Of a stretch of 64,000 bases of DNA, positions 8,235 through 16,409 are shown one piece after another; within the stretch, counting starts at the first letter, position 1; each line of letters begins with the position of its first letter. The notes under the pieces are model-generated. The model saw only the letters and a list, made by a program, of their open reading frames with translations, was not told the origin of the DNA and searched no databases. The position numbers and the translations under genes were made by a program. The DNA is from an uncultured Bacteroidales bacterium (GTDB taxonomy: Bacteria > Bacteroidota > Bacteroidia > Bacteroidales > P3): contig ONEY01000013.1 in the NCBI GenBank assembly GCA_900316965.1, positions 1 through 64,000 of the forward strand. The letters run 5' to 3'.

Positions 8235-9084
8235 GAATGTATCATTGCCATATCCCGTGCTCGGCATCCATGATGATGTATATCCTATGCTCGAGGACGG
8301 ATGCGTACAAATGGAAACACCTGTGAAAACCGCATTGGAGTATCATTTTGGCATCACGCTGACACAAAGGAACAAAGACATCACTACCCTTGTGGCGCAA
8401 GGAAAGGCCGAATATGCCTGTGAGGTCACCTGTAAGGACACCTTCCTGCGTCGTTGCTGGCATTCGTCTATTCCCAAATTCGACATCAGTATAGGCCGAA
8501 AGGAAGTCTCCGGGCACATTGATTTCCAATGTTTCATTGCGGCAAAAGAACCTATACCCGGCTACACCAACAGCGACTTCAACGAAGACTATTATGGATT
8601 CTCGTTTGACCTCGAAATGGGTGATTTGTTGGCCGTGTTCCCGTTGGCTTGGTGGAATACAGAAATCAAGTTTGACAAACTCTATGCGGCAGGTTCATTC
8701 ATGCAGATAGTAGAAGCAGCCGATGGGATTGACAAGACGTGGTTCAACCTCGATGACAATCGAATTCTGATTGAGATGCCGCATGACCTGTTTGTGCAGT
8801 ATCAGCGGATAGGCAATAGTTTTCCGGAGGTTATTCATTCCTCGCTGGTACACAACGCCTTGGTCTATGCGCTGAGTAATCTTGGCGAATATCAAGACAA
8901 AGGCAAGCTATGGGCAGATAGCCTTATGACACGCATTAACGACGACCCACAGCTACAGCAGTATGACCTGAGTGATATGACGCAGGTATATCAAGTTGCA
9001 GACATCCTGCTTCAAGACCCATATAAACGCCTGCTTGACAGTCTTGAGAAGATTGCCGACAGTCAAAACGAAGAGGAGGAATGA
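8224..9084 (+). CDS. Operon protein of unknown function (follows GHKL ATPase)
   Basis: 286 residues; start overlaps the GHKL gene by 11 bases and its stop overlaps the next start as ATGA, so translation is coupled on both sides. No motif that I can name: a beta-rich N-terminal half (CEVTCKDTFLRRCWHSSIPKFDISIGRKEVSGHIDFQ), a FPLAWWNTEI segment, and a helical C-terminus (LVHNALVYALSNLGEYQDKGKLW). The acidic tail NEEEE is exposed. No signal peptide or membrane segment. Because it is locked between the ATPase and the next gene it is most likely an obligate partner of the ATPase. Confidence 0.75.
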   Translation: MKYKNVSLPYPVLGIHDDVYPMLEDGCVQMETPVKTALEYHFGITLTQRNKDITTLVAQGKAEYACEVTCKDTFLRRCWHSSIPKFDISIGRKEVSGHIDFQCFIAAKEPIPGYTNSDFNEDYYGFSFDLEMGDLLAVFPLAWWNTEIKFDKLYAAGSFMQIVEAADGIDKTWFNLDDNRILIEMPHDLFVQYQRIGNSFPEVIHSSLVHNALVYALSNLGEYQDKGKLWADSLMTRINDDPQLQQYDLSDMTQVYQVADILLQDPYKRLLDSLEKIADSQNEEEE

Positions 9085-9839
9085 CAATGGAGTTACAGAA
9101 GGTATTCAAACGATCCTATATGGAGGAACTCCGAAGGAACATCCATATAGACGATTATCAAGGAGATGTTTTCCCCTATGAACCATCCAAGGTGAGACCT
9201 TTGGCTAATGTGTATAAGCCGGAAGGCTTGCTCGACAGGCTCGACCCTGATGACGACTTCTCCTCTGCCAAAGAAATTTATCAAGCATACGAGTCGGTCA
9301 CACCTCTGCTTGCCTCCATGCCTGACTTGTGGGTTTATCTGGCACATGTGGATTTGTTCCCATATGTACAGAAGAGACACTCGGATATTTTTAACGATGA
9401 TGTTACAGAGGAATATATAGTGGACCATTGGTTTAAAAACAAAGTAAGTGTGTTCCGTATGGCATTGCCAAGTGCTTGGTGGAGTGTTTATCTGTCGATA
9501 GATAAATCGCGTGAAAACCCGTACGAACTAACAGAAATCCTTTTTAGGAATCAGGAGCTGCGAACCAATAGCTTTGGGCCTCTAACACTAATCCGTCATA
9601 GAGAAGCAATGATAGGGATTCTTGAGTTCCTAAAAGAACATCAAGAACTACTTGTTGATGGAATGAATATGAGAGCTCAGTACATAAGAAAACTATTCAA
9701 TTTTATTGGGGGAACAAAGAGACTTGAATTTTTAGGAAGGGATTTCTTCAAAGCAGAGCTTGAAAAGAGATATGACATTATTTCAAGGAAATTTTCACGT
9801 GAAGAAATTCAAAACAACAATGAATTGTTTAACGATTAA
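9081..9839 (+). CDS. DUF6339-like protein
   Basis: 252 residues, start in an ATGA overlap with the upstream gene. The stretch LLASMPDLWVYLAHVDLFPYVQKRH, the later ALPSAWWSVYLSID and PYELTEILFRNQELRT recall DUF6339, a family of unknown function that I associate with defence loci, but this is from memory. No catalytic motif is seen. Its base composition changes inside the gene: the first part is around 45-50 % G+C while the last third falls to about 25-37 %, matching the methyltransferase that follows 20 bases later. Confidence 0.6.
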   Translation: MTMELQKVFKRSYMEELRRNIHIDDYQGDVFPYEPSKVRPLANVYKPEGLLDRLDPDDDFSSAKEIYQAYESVTPLLASMPDLWVYLAHVDLFPYVQKRHSDIFNDDVTEEYIVDHWFKNKVSVFRMALPSAWWSVYLSIDKSRENPYELTEILFRNQELRTNSFGPLTLIRHREAMIGILEFLKEHQELLVDGMNMRAQYIRKLFNFIGGTKRLEFLGRDFFKAELEKRYDIISRKFSREEIQNNNELFND

Positions 9840-9859
9840 ATGAATGTGGCGATATATAC

Positions 9860-10876
9860 ATGAAGAAAATCAGAATATTTGAGGGATTTGCAGGTTATGG
9901 CGGTGGTTCTTTTGGACTTAAAAGACTGAAAAAGAATTTGCCGAATATCAACTATGAGGTTATTGGCTACTCTGAATTTGACAAATATGCATCTGAGCTG
10001 TTCGATGCAAACCACAAAAATAAGAATGGAAACCCTCTTAAAAATTGGGGTGATATTACAAAGATTGACCCAAATGAATTGCCCGATTTTGATATGTTTA
10101 TGGGAGGCTTCCCTTGTCAACCATTCTCATCTGCAGGAATGCAGATGGGTACGGAAGACCCTTATGGAAGAGGACAGATGCTTTGGCACATAGTTCGTAT
10201 TTGCAAGGTCAAGAAGCCTAAATATATTTTTTTAGAGAACGTTAAGGGGTTTACTCATGGGAAGTTTCAGCCTATTCATGACCAATTGGTTAAGGATTTG
10301 AGGGATATGGGATACGGGGAGAATCCTTTGGCGAAAGCCGTTCTTAATTCAAAAGACTATGGGATTCCTCAAAATCGTGAACGCCTTTGGATGTTTGCAC
10401 GGTTAGGAGGTTTGCCCGAGAATTTTAACATTATTCCTCCGAGAATAGAATCAGATTTGAAACTTGCCGACTTTCTTGATTATGAGCCTTCAAAATCTCT
10501 TTATCTGTCAGATGCGCAGATCGAACATCTCAAAGAGAAACACCATATCGAATCATTCGTGGTAGACACACCTCTTTGTTTTGATGTCTATAACAAGAAG
10601 ATAAAACGAGATGGATTTAGCATAACAATTACACAACCAGAACACAATAGCCTTCGTATTATTGAGGTCCCAAAAGAAGATGGTAAGGAGATTGTCCGGA
10701 AGATGTCTGTCCACGAGCAGTTTCGTCTAATGGGATTCCGTATTTCGAGAGATTTGAAAGATTGCGAAATTGATTTTAATGGACAATCATATTCGCAGCT
10801 CTCAAAACGAGCAGGAAATGGATGGGATGTAAATTTGGTGGGCATTTTATTAACTCATATATTTAAGCAATTATGA
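9860..10876 (+). CDS. C5-cytosine DNA methyltransferase
   Basis: 338 residues with the classic motif order: I (FEGFAGYGGGSFGL, SAM binding), IV (GGFPCQPFS, catalytic Cys), VI (LENVKGF), VIII (QNRERLW) and X (KRAGNGWDVN). Between VIII and X lies the variable target-recognition region (about 190-280). It methylates cytosine C5 in an unknown sequence and would protect the host from, or mark DNA for, the McrB/McrC-like nuclease encoded downstream. Its stop overlaps the next start (ATGA at 10873). Gene is AT-rich (roughly 30-45 %) relative to the ATPase gene at the operon start. Confidence 0.95.
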   Translation: MKKIRIFEGFAGYGGGSFGLKRLKKNLPNINYEVIGYSEFDKYASELFDANHKNKNGNPLKNWGDITKIDPNELPDFDMFMGGFPCQPFSSAGMQMGTEDPYGRGQMLWHIVRICKVKKPKYIFLENVKGFTHGKFQPIHDQLVKDLRDMGYGENPLAKAVLNSKDYGIPQNRERLWMFARLGGLPENFNIIPPRIESDLKLADFLDYEPSKSLYLSDAQIEHLKEKHHIESFVVDTPLCFDVYNKKIKRDGFSITITQPEHNSLRIIEVPKEDGKEIVRKMSVHEQFRLMGFRISRDLKDCEIDFNGQSYSQLSKRAGNGWDVNLVGILLTHIFKQL

Positions 10877-11457
10877 AATTGAATCTTAGTACATTGGCCT
10901 TTGGATCAATAATAGAGAAAGGTGGAGGAACACCATCATGGGGAACTGAATTGGGTCAATCAAAGCCGGATTACAAGTTTACCATGGAAGGATGCGAAGA
11001 AATACTCATCGGTATGTTGTACAATTCCGTTAATCTGCATCATGTCAGTTTGCCCTTAGGAAAAGGTGGGCATATGGACATTGCATCTAATTTTGAAGAA
11101 TGTCATTTAGCATCTGTGTTCAGAAAAGTTTATATTAATGATATATTGATAGGCTATCCCTTTATGATGGTTTTGATAAAGGAGTTAAGCGCAAGCCATA
11201 CCGGGCGACATTCTATCAAGTATTCAGATAAGATTTCTTATTCTTTTTCAGGAGAGCGTCTTTCAAACCAAGAGTTTTTCCGAGTTGCAAGAAAGAAGTT
11301 GGGGCTTAATTGGGAATCTTGTTGGTTTATCTATGAAATGAACGTACTTAATCAAGATGAACTCCATTTCAAAGCAGTTATAGTAAATAAAGAATATAGT
11401 GAATCATATCGCGATTCTACTGAGAGAAAAGAACATTGGTCGTCATTAATTGATTAA
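10873..11457 (+). CDS. Stand-alone paralogue of the McrB-like N-terminal domain
   Basis: 194 residues, start overlapping the methyltransferase stop. No catalytic motif. It aligns over its whole length with residues 1 to about 180 of the next protein: TPSWGT/CPSWGT, LIGML/VIGMM, LPLGKG/LPIGKG, SVFRKVYIND/SVFDKVFINK, PFMMVLI/PFVMAIV, HTGRHSIKY/HKGRLQLKY, LSNQEFFRVA/VSNQTFFEKA and ELHFKAVI/VLHFKALI. In McrB proteins the N-terminal domain reads the DNA target, so this protein is a candidate free recognition or regulatory subunit. Strongly AT-rich. Function is inferred from paralogy only. Confidence 0.8.
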   Translation: MKLNLSTLAFGSIIEKGGGTPSWGTELGQSKPDYKFTMEGCEEILIGMLYNSVNLHHVSLPLGKGGHMDIASNFEECHLASVFRKVYINDILIGYPFMMVLIKELSASHTGRHSIKYSDKISYSFSGERLSNQEFFRVARKKLGLNWESCWFIYEMNVLNQDELHFKAVIVNKEYSESYRDSTERKEHWSSLID

Positions 11458-11470
11458 AAACTATTAGATT

Positions 11471-13339
11471 ATGAGAATTGATAATTATTCATTATCTTTT
11501 AATTGTCCAGGTTGTCCTTCTTGGGGAACAGCAATTGTAAATCAAGATACACAAAATGTTCATCTTATAAAAGAAGACGTTGCTTCGAATATTGTAATAG
11601 GCATGATGCATAAGTGTGTTACTATTAACACTAATGATTTGTCATTACCTATAGGAAAAGGTTCCAAAATCTATTATGGCAATAAAGGATTTGAAGGTGC
11701 AACTTCTGAACCAATGATGGTTTCAGTGTTTGACAAAGTATTTATAAATAAGATTAGAGTTGATGCACCATTTGTTATGGCAATTGTTCGAGATAAAGCA
11801 AATGACCACAAAGGCAGATTACAACTAAAATATACGCCAAAACTTCAATACGGCCAGGTGTCAAATCAAACTTTCTTTGAAAAAGCCGTCCAAGCTCTAG
11901 ACATTACACCAGATACCCCATGGGTGGTTTATGATATCGATATTGAAGGGCAAGAAGTGTTACATTTTAAGGCTCTCATAGGAGAAGACGTTAAGGACTT
12001 GGATGCACAATTGCGCAATTTGCCACAAATCAAATACACTCCTACTTCATCTGGAATTGAGCATTCCCTGATAAAACCGGCAGAAGAACAAACATTTTTT
12101 GTATCCGAAGAGTATTCATACATTTCCGCAATTAAAACCAAGCCATTTTTGATTCTTGGTGGTTTCTCGGGAACGGGCAAGAGTCAGAAAGTGAAGGAAC
12201 TGGCCTTTGCCACCTGTCCATGCGATGGAGTTTTGAATGTGTCTGAAACATCTCCCGGCAACTACCTACTTGTCAGCGTGAAACCCAACTGGCATGATGC
12301 AACGGATATTACAGGATTCCGTTCGTCGGTGAACAGAAACTATTATGTGACGGATTTCATGCGATTCCTGGTTAAGGCCAAACAGTATGAAGAACAGCAT
12401 GTGCCTTTCTTCGTCTGTCTCGACGAGATGAACCTAGCTCCTGTGGAAGAATACTTCGCCGACTTCCTGAGTGTGATAGAGTCGCGCAAAAGATGTGCCG
12501 ACGGCAGGATAGTGACAGACGCCATAGTACCGGCAAGTGTCTTCAACGACACCGATTATGCCGATGACTTTAACATCTTCTTGAAACTAGGATTGGAACC
12601 TGCCAATCCGGATTGGAAAGCTGACGAGATAAGTGCTCTTTCTGCCGAAGAACAGGCACAGGCCTTTGTCCGTCAGGATATTGTAGATGAGCTAAAACGT
12701 GATGGTTTGACCATTCCGAGTAATGTGGTTATCATTGGCACCGTCAATATGGACGACACAACCAACTCGTTCTCCCGGAAGGTGATTGACCGAGCTATGA
12801 CTTTTGAAACCATTGTGGGCAAGTTCGGTAAAGACTATTTCAGCGGAGATGTGTCCTTGAATTATTTCAAGAATCCCCGCAAGGGAGACCTGTTTTTGAG
12901 CGACGAGGTGCGTGCCAGTCAAATGATAGAAGAGGGCCGTTTTATACTCACCGACGAAGAGCAAACCAAAATTGTTGACTTCATAAACAACATCAACGAA
13001 GACCTGGAGGGAAGCCCGTTCAAAATCAGCTATCGAATTCTGAACGAAACCATACTGCTGTACCGCTCGAAGAAGAAAATAGAGGAAATCATGAAAGCAG
13101 ATGATGGCTTTGAGGACGGCGTCGTATTCAATACCGACCTGAACACAATCTTCGACGATATCCTGATGCAGAAAATATTGCCGCGTATAGAAGGTGATTA
13201 CGAAAAGTGCAGCAGGTGCTTGACAAAACTCTCCCAACGTGCCGAAGACAATTGTTGGAAAAAGAGTTTGGGTAAAATAGAGTTCATGATCAAACGATTT
13301 GGCAACGACAAGAGCGGATTTACCACTTTCTGGAACTAA
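11471..13339 (+). CDS. McrB-like AAA+ NTPase with N-terminal recognition domain
   Basis: 622 residues. Residues 1-185 are the domain shared with the preceding protein; 225-600 are an AAA+ domain of the McrB/dynein-midasin type with Walker A GGFSGTGKS (230-238), Walker B FFVCLDEMN (313-321) followed by LAPVEEYFADFLSVIE, and a sensor region IIGTVNMDDTTNSF. McrB motors translocate DNA and activate a McrC nuclease, here the next gene, 15 bases downstream. The codon/base composition switches sharply near 12150, from about 30 % G+C in the recognition domain to about 50 % in the motor, at the domain border. This looks like a domain swap. Confidence 0.9.
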   Translation: MRIDNYSLSFNCPGCPSWGTAIVNQDTQNVHLIKEDVASNIVIGMMHKCVTINTNDLSLPIGKGSKIYYGNKGFEGATSEPMMVSVFDKVFINKIRVDAPFVMAIVRDKANDHKGRLQLKYTPKLQYGQVSNQTFFEKAVQALDITPDTPWVVYDIDIEGQEVLHFKALIGEDVKDLDAQLRNLPQIKYTPTSSGIEHSLIKPAEEQTFFVSEEYSYISAIKTKPFLILGGFSGTGKSQKVKELAFATCPCDGVLNVSETSPGNYLLVSVKPNWHDATDITGFRSSVNRNYYVTDFMRFLVKAKQYEEQHVPFFVCLDEMNLAPVEEYFADFLSVIESRKRCADGRIVTDAIVPASVFNDTDYADDFNIFLKLGLEPANPDWKADEISALSAEEQAQAFVRQDIVDELKRDGLTIPSNVVIIGTVNMDDTTNSFSRKVIDRAMTFETIVGKFGKDYFSGDVSLNYFKNPRKGDLFLSDEVRASQMIEEGRFILTDEEQTKIVDFINNINEDLEGSPFKISYRILNETILLYRSKKKIEEIMKADDGFEDGVVFNTDLNTIFDDILMQKILPRIEGDYEKCSRCLTKLSQRAEDNCWKKSLGKIEFMIKRFGNDKSGFTTFWN

Positions 13340-13354
13340 AAAAGAGCTATATAC

Positions 13355-15700
13355 ATGGATGTGCTGAGATTTGAATGCCCTCATGAGTCGGGTGACTGCG
13401 ATTTCAGGATCACGATAAGTACTGCCACCATAGAATATGCGTGGGAGCGCTTTAATCGCCGTGTTAAAGAGAGGTCATTGAGTTATTGCGATTACCGCTC
13501 GTTGCGCGAGGGTAAGTTGTCTTTGCTGAACCCATGGGAAGTGAGCTATGAGCTTCGGGATCTGAATCCGGAGGTGCCTCAAACCGAATGGCGCGAGAAA
13601 CATCCTGTGCTGTTCGAAACGTGCGAATACCTATTTGCAGTTGAGTTCAACCACCTCTACGACACTACTGATGTGCGACGACTGCCAAGAGTGAGGCATC
13701 AGATGAAATCTGTAGACGAAGGCTTCCAATTCTACCCCAATGGCAGTCATTCCGGTATTCTGGTAGGGGCTATAGATTTTCTCAACTCTCCCGGGAAATT
13801 CAGCTTCGCGTTTGAATACAGGAATGAGGACAACCAAATTGAGACAGAACAGCTGGAGTTATACGTAGCTTCGCCTAAGTTGGACACAAAAAATGACCTT
13901 CAGCAGATAACAGCTCTAATCAATCAAGAGTACGAGAACTACGTGTTCGACTATTTGACGCTGACATTCAGTAGCTTCTCCCTCGTCAGGACGGAGCGCA
14001 ACAACAGCATAATCTGGCTAAGTATTTTCAAGAATGTCGTTGACGAATACTTCCGAAGCGTCAAATTCATCATGTCTCGTCCAAACAACAAGCCGGTACG
14101 CAAGATCTACTATGCCCGTCCGGAGCGAATACGCCGTTGGGCGCCGCAACAGGAGGAACGATACAGAGATCTTGGTAAGGATGCCGAGATGCATTACTTC
14201 AGGTACGAACAAACGGAGAATACCGTCAACACCAGAGAGAACCGCTTTGTGAAATATTCCCTGCACGTATTGGGGAAAAAGTTCCGCGAGGTGTTTGCAG
14301 AAGTGAGCTCCCTCTACAAAGATATGGCAAAGGAGGAACGGGAAGCGCTGTCGAACTACAATAAAATGTTCAAGCGGCTTGAAACATCGTCGTTCTTCAG
14401 CAAAGTGGGCGAATTCGAGGGGTTCCGTCAGGAGAGTGCCATTCTGCAGCAACGAAGCGGTTACAGCCAAATATATAAAACATGGCTGATGCTGAAAAGT
14501 TCGCTAGAACTGGTTGACGGGAAGACGGATATAGGCTTGAAGAAGATATGGGAACTATATGAGATATGGTGTTTTCTCGTAATGAAACGTCTTATTGCCA
14601 AAGTATTAGGAATTGGTTTGGATGATACCGAACATATACACGAGAATAAATCGGATATGCTGAATACGATGCTGAAAAGTGAAATGTCCCATATGGTAGA
14701 ATTCATAAACCCTGAGAACGGCGATATTGTTCATTTGGAATATCAGCATACATATAGCCGAAATTCGAAAGAGTTTAAAACCACCACTACAGAACAACGT
14801 CCAGATATAGTGGTCACCATTACAAAACCTGACAGATTTGTTCTTACGTATCTCTATGATGCCAAATACCGGGTTCAGGACGACAAGAATGATGGAGAGA
14901 TAGACGAAGGAGCAGACATTGACTTGGCCGATTATCCTCTTCCCGACGCCATCAATCAAATGCACCGCTACCGTGATGCTATCTATTATGCAATGAAAGA
15001 TGATGAGCGACCGAGAGGCAAGGAGGTTATTGGAGGCTATATACTGTTTCCCGGCAGGACAGAAGGTGATGTAGTGGAGAACAGATACTTTTACAAGAGC
15101 ATTAAACAGGTAAACATTGGTGCATTTCCGCTGCTTCCTGCCCAAGAGGATCATAAAGAAAATGTGGTGCTATGCAATTTGCTTGAACGACACCTGAGGG
15201 AGATATTGTTGGATAATACAACATATGAGCAAATCAAGGACAGCATTCCACAGAAGGGTTTACGATATCAGGAGAATGGGGACGGAAACGGAGTTGCAAT
15301 GGTTATGATGGAGAAATATGAAGACAAAGTTAAGTTTTTCGCTGACGGAAAAATAGCTGTTCCTATTAAACTTACAGAAAGCGGAATGTCTCTGCTTGAA
15401 AATCAAGCTAATCTTGCATTTGTCCTATTCCATACCAGGAAGAAAGATGAAAACAAACATTTATTCAGAATTCATAGCATTGTTCGCATACTTTCAAAGA
15501 ACGATGCCGAATATAATGGATATTATCTTATTCAATCAACCTCGAAAAGATATATATGCGTAGAAATTGATATAGAGCAAGAACTAGACAGCTCTGATAT
15601 GAATCCATCGGCTGATAACATTCCTTATGAGACAAAAGAAGAACGCTACGATGCTCAATTTTCAACGTTAGATATATTAAAAAGTAAATCTATTAGATGA
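13355..15700 (+). CDS. McrC-like DUF2357 PD-(D/E)xK nuclease (ends early at an in-frame TGA)
   Basis: 781 residues to the TGA at 15698-15700. N-terminal DUF2357 region includes NTRENRFVKY (292-301). The nuclease core is QRPDIVV (Asp484) then LYDAKYRV (Asp502, Lys504), and QMHRYRDAIYY (535-545), the PD-(D/E)xK plus Q-x6-Y pattern. A further C-terminal domain starts near residue 650 in AT-rich DNA. Past the TGA the same frame stays open for 45 more codons and stops at 15836-15838, one base before the next ATG; so the gene appears to carry a nonsense mutation that removes the end of the last domain. The nuclease core itself is intact. In LlaJI-type systems a McrB/McrC pair plus C5 methylase forms a restriction-modification system. 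Confidence 0.88.
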   Translation: MDVLRFECPHESGDCDFRITISTATIEYAWERFNRRVKERSLSYCDYRSLREGKLSLLNPWEVSYELRDLNPEVPQTEWREKHPVLFETCEYLFAVEFNHLYDTTDVRRLPRVRHQMKSVDEGFQFYPNGSHSGILVGAIDFLNSPGKFSFAFEYRNEDNQIETEQLELYVASPKLDTKNDLQQITALINQEYENYVFDYLTLTFSSFSLVRTERNNSIIWLSIFKNVVDEYFRSVKFIMSRPNNKPVRKIYYARPERIRRWAPQQEERYRDLGKDAEMHYFRYEQTENTVNTRENRFVKYSLHVLGKKFREVFAEVSSLYKDMAKEEREALSNYNKMFKRLETSSFFSKVGEFEGFRQESAILQQRSGYSQIYKTWLMLKSSLELVDGKTDIGLKKIWELYEIWCFLVMKRLIAKVLGIGLDDTEHIHENKSDMLNTMLKSEMSHMVEFINPENGDIVHLEYQHTYSRNSKEFKTTTTEQRPDIVVTITKPDRFVLTYLYDAKYRVQDDKNDGEIDEGADIDLADYPLPDAINQMHRYRDAIYYAMKDDERPRGKEVIGGYILFPGRTEGDVVENRYFYKSIKQVNIGAFPLLPAQEDHKENVVLCNLLERHLREILLDNTTYEQIKDSIPQKGLRYQENGDGNGVAMVMMEKYEDKVKFFADGKIAVPIKLTESGMSLLENQANLAFVLFHTRKKDENKHLFRIHSIVRILSKNDAEYNGYYLIQSTSKRYICVEIDIEQELDSSDMNPSADNIPYETKEERYDAQFSTLDILKSKSIR

Positions 15701-15838
15701 ATTTTAGATCCTATAACATTTGGTGAGATTGATATTGTCTCGTTACTAAATGATTATAAAACTGAAAATAGCAATTATGTGGAGGGTGAACCTATTTATA
15801 TGCTAGGTAAAGACTTGATAAAATTTAGAAAGGCATAA
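15701..15838 (+). other. Detached in-frame tail of the McrC-like gene
   Basis: Directly after the TGA the same frame reads ILDPITFGEIDIVSLLNDYK, continues through VEGEPIYMLGKDLIKFRKA and ends TAA (15836-15838). One base separates this stop from the next ATG (15840), the close spacing seen throughout the operon. The composition matches the upstream C-terminal domain. It is best read as the original C-terminus of the nuclease. Confidence 0.8.
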
Positions 15839-15839
15839 T

Positions 15840-16160
15840 ATGAACCTATTAGAATGTGGCTGTTCATGGCACTTTGCCAAACAACAGGATGCCAGTCAAG
15901 ATGTCGGCCCTAACAATGCAGCTGATGAACACTTTAAAACAACCCCTTATCCTTCTTTGATACGTGAGTCGATTCAAAACTCGCTCGATGTTGTGTTGGA
16001 CAAATCACAACCTTTGAGAATGAAGTTTGAGTTTGGCAAGTTGCGATCTAGAACATTTGAATCTTTCTATGAATTGCGGTCGCATATAGAAGGGGTTATA
16101 TCATTGTACAAAGACAAAGCAAAGCCTCAGTATGAAAACATGCTAAAATGCTTTGATTAA
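15840..16160 (+). pseudogene. Truncated second GHKL ATPase
   Basis: 106 residues that match only the first about 105 residues of the GHKL protein at 6255: DVGPNNAADEHFKTTPYPSL against EVGPNNAMEQSFKNHPYASL, then RESIQNSLDVVLDKS against RESIQNSLDAILDKS, and YENMLKCFD against YEPMLELFG. The N box is present but the ATP-lid glycines and everything after them are missing, so it cannot bind ATP as a whole GHKL domain. Its stop lies inside the 18-bp repeat at 16159-16176, which marks the breakpoint. It is diverged enough from the first copy to be an old paralogue, perhaps the head of a second cassette. Confidence 0.85.
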
Positions 16161-16176
16161 TGCGTATCTTTGCACC
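16159..16176 (+). repeat. 18-bp direct repeat, right copy
   Basis: AATGCGTATCTTTGCACC, identical to 5647-5664. It begins exactly where homology of the truncated GHKL gene ends. The 230 bases up to the next gene hold no recognisable coding sequence. Confidence 0.75.
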
Positions 16177-16378
16177 GCTAAAAGAGATGTTACTTTGGAT
16201 TGTCCCCAGTAATGAGATTCAGTTTTGCCGTGGCGTCAGCTCGACTGACAACCATCCCAATTCTGTCTGCTGAGGCCCGCGACCAACGAGGAGCGACCTT
16301 ATTTCAGGGAAAGTCAGAATACAATCATAAAAATTACAAAGAAATACAAAATTTTCCGATTATATCCGCAAATATTTG

Positions 16379-16386
16379 TATCTTTG
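16379..16386 (+). promoter_or_regulatory. -7 promoter box of the AAA/DUF4143 gene
   Basis: TATCTTTG followed by CA, 24 bases ahead of the ATG at 16410, within an AT-rich stretch. The -33 element is weak (TTTC at 16353-16356). Confidence 0.6.
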
Positions 16387-16409
16387 CAAAAATTTTAATA
16401 GTATAATCC

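Noticed and set aside
15698-15700. Recoding of UGA (selenocysteine or a UGA-sense code)
   Set aside because: UGA ends other genes in the window, the surroundings show no clear SECIS hairpin, and no cysteine is expected at this site. A nonsense mutation is simpler.
6255-15838. Assignment as DISARM, BREX or Dnd system
   Set aside because: No DrmA/DrmB helicase pair, no PglZ or BrxC, and no DndBCDE-type genes are present; only the McrBC-type and GHKL components fit.
16177-16378. A small gene between the truncated GHKL gene and the DUF4143 gene
   Set aside because: The 68-codon frame starting at 16200 has no recognisable motif and mostly covers the AT-rich promoter region of the next gene.
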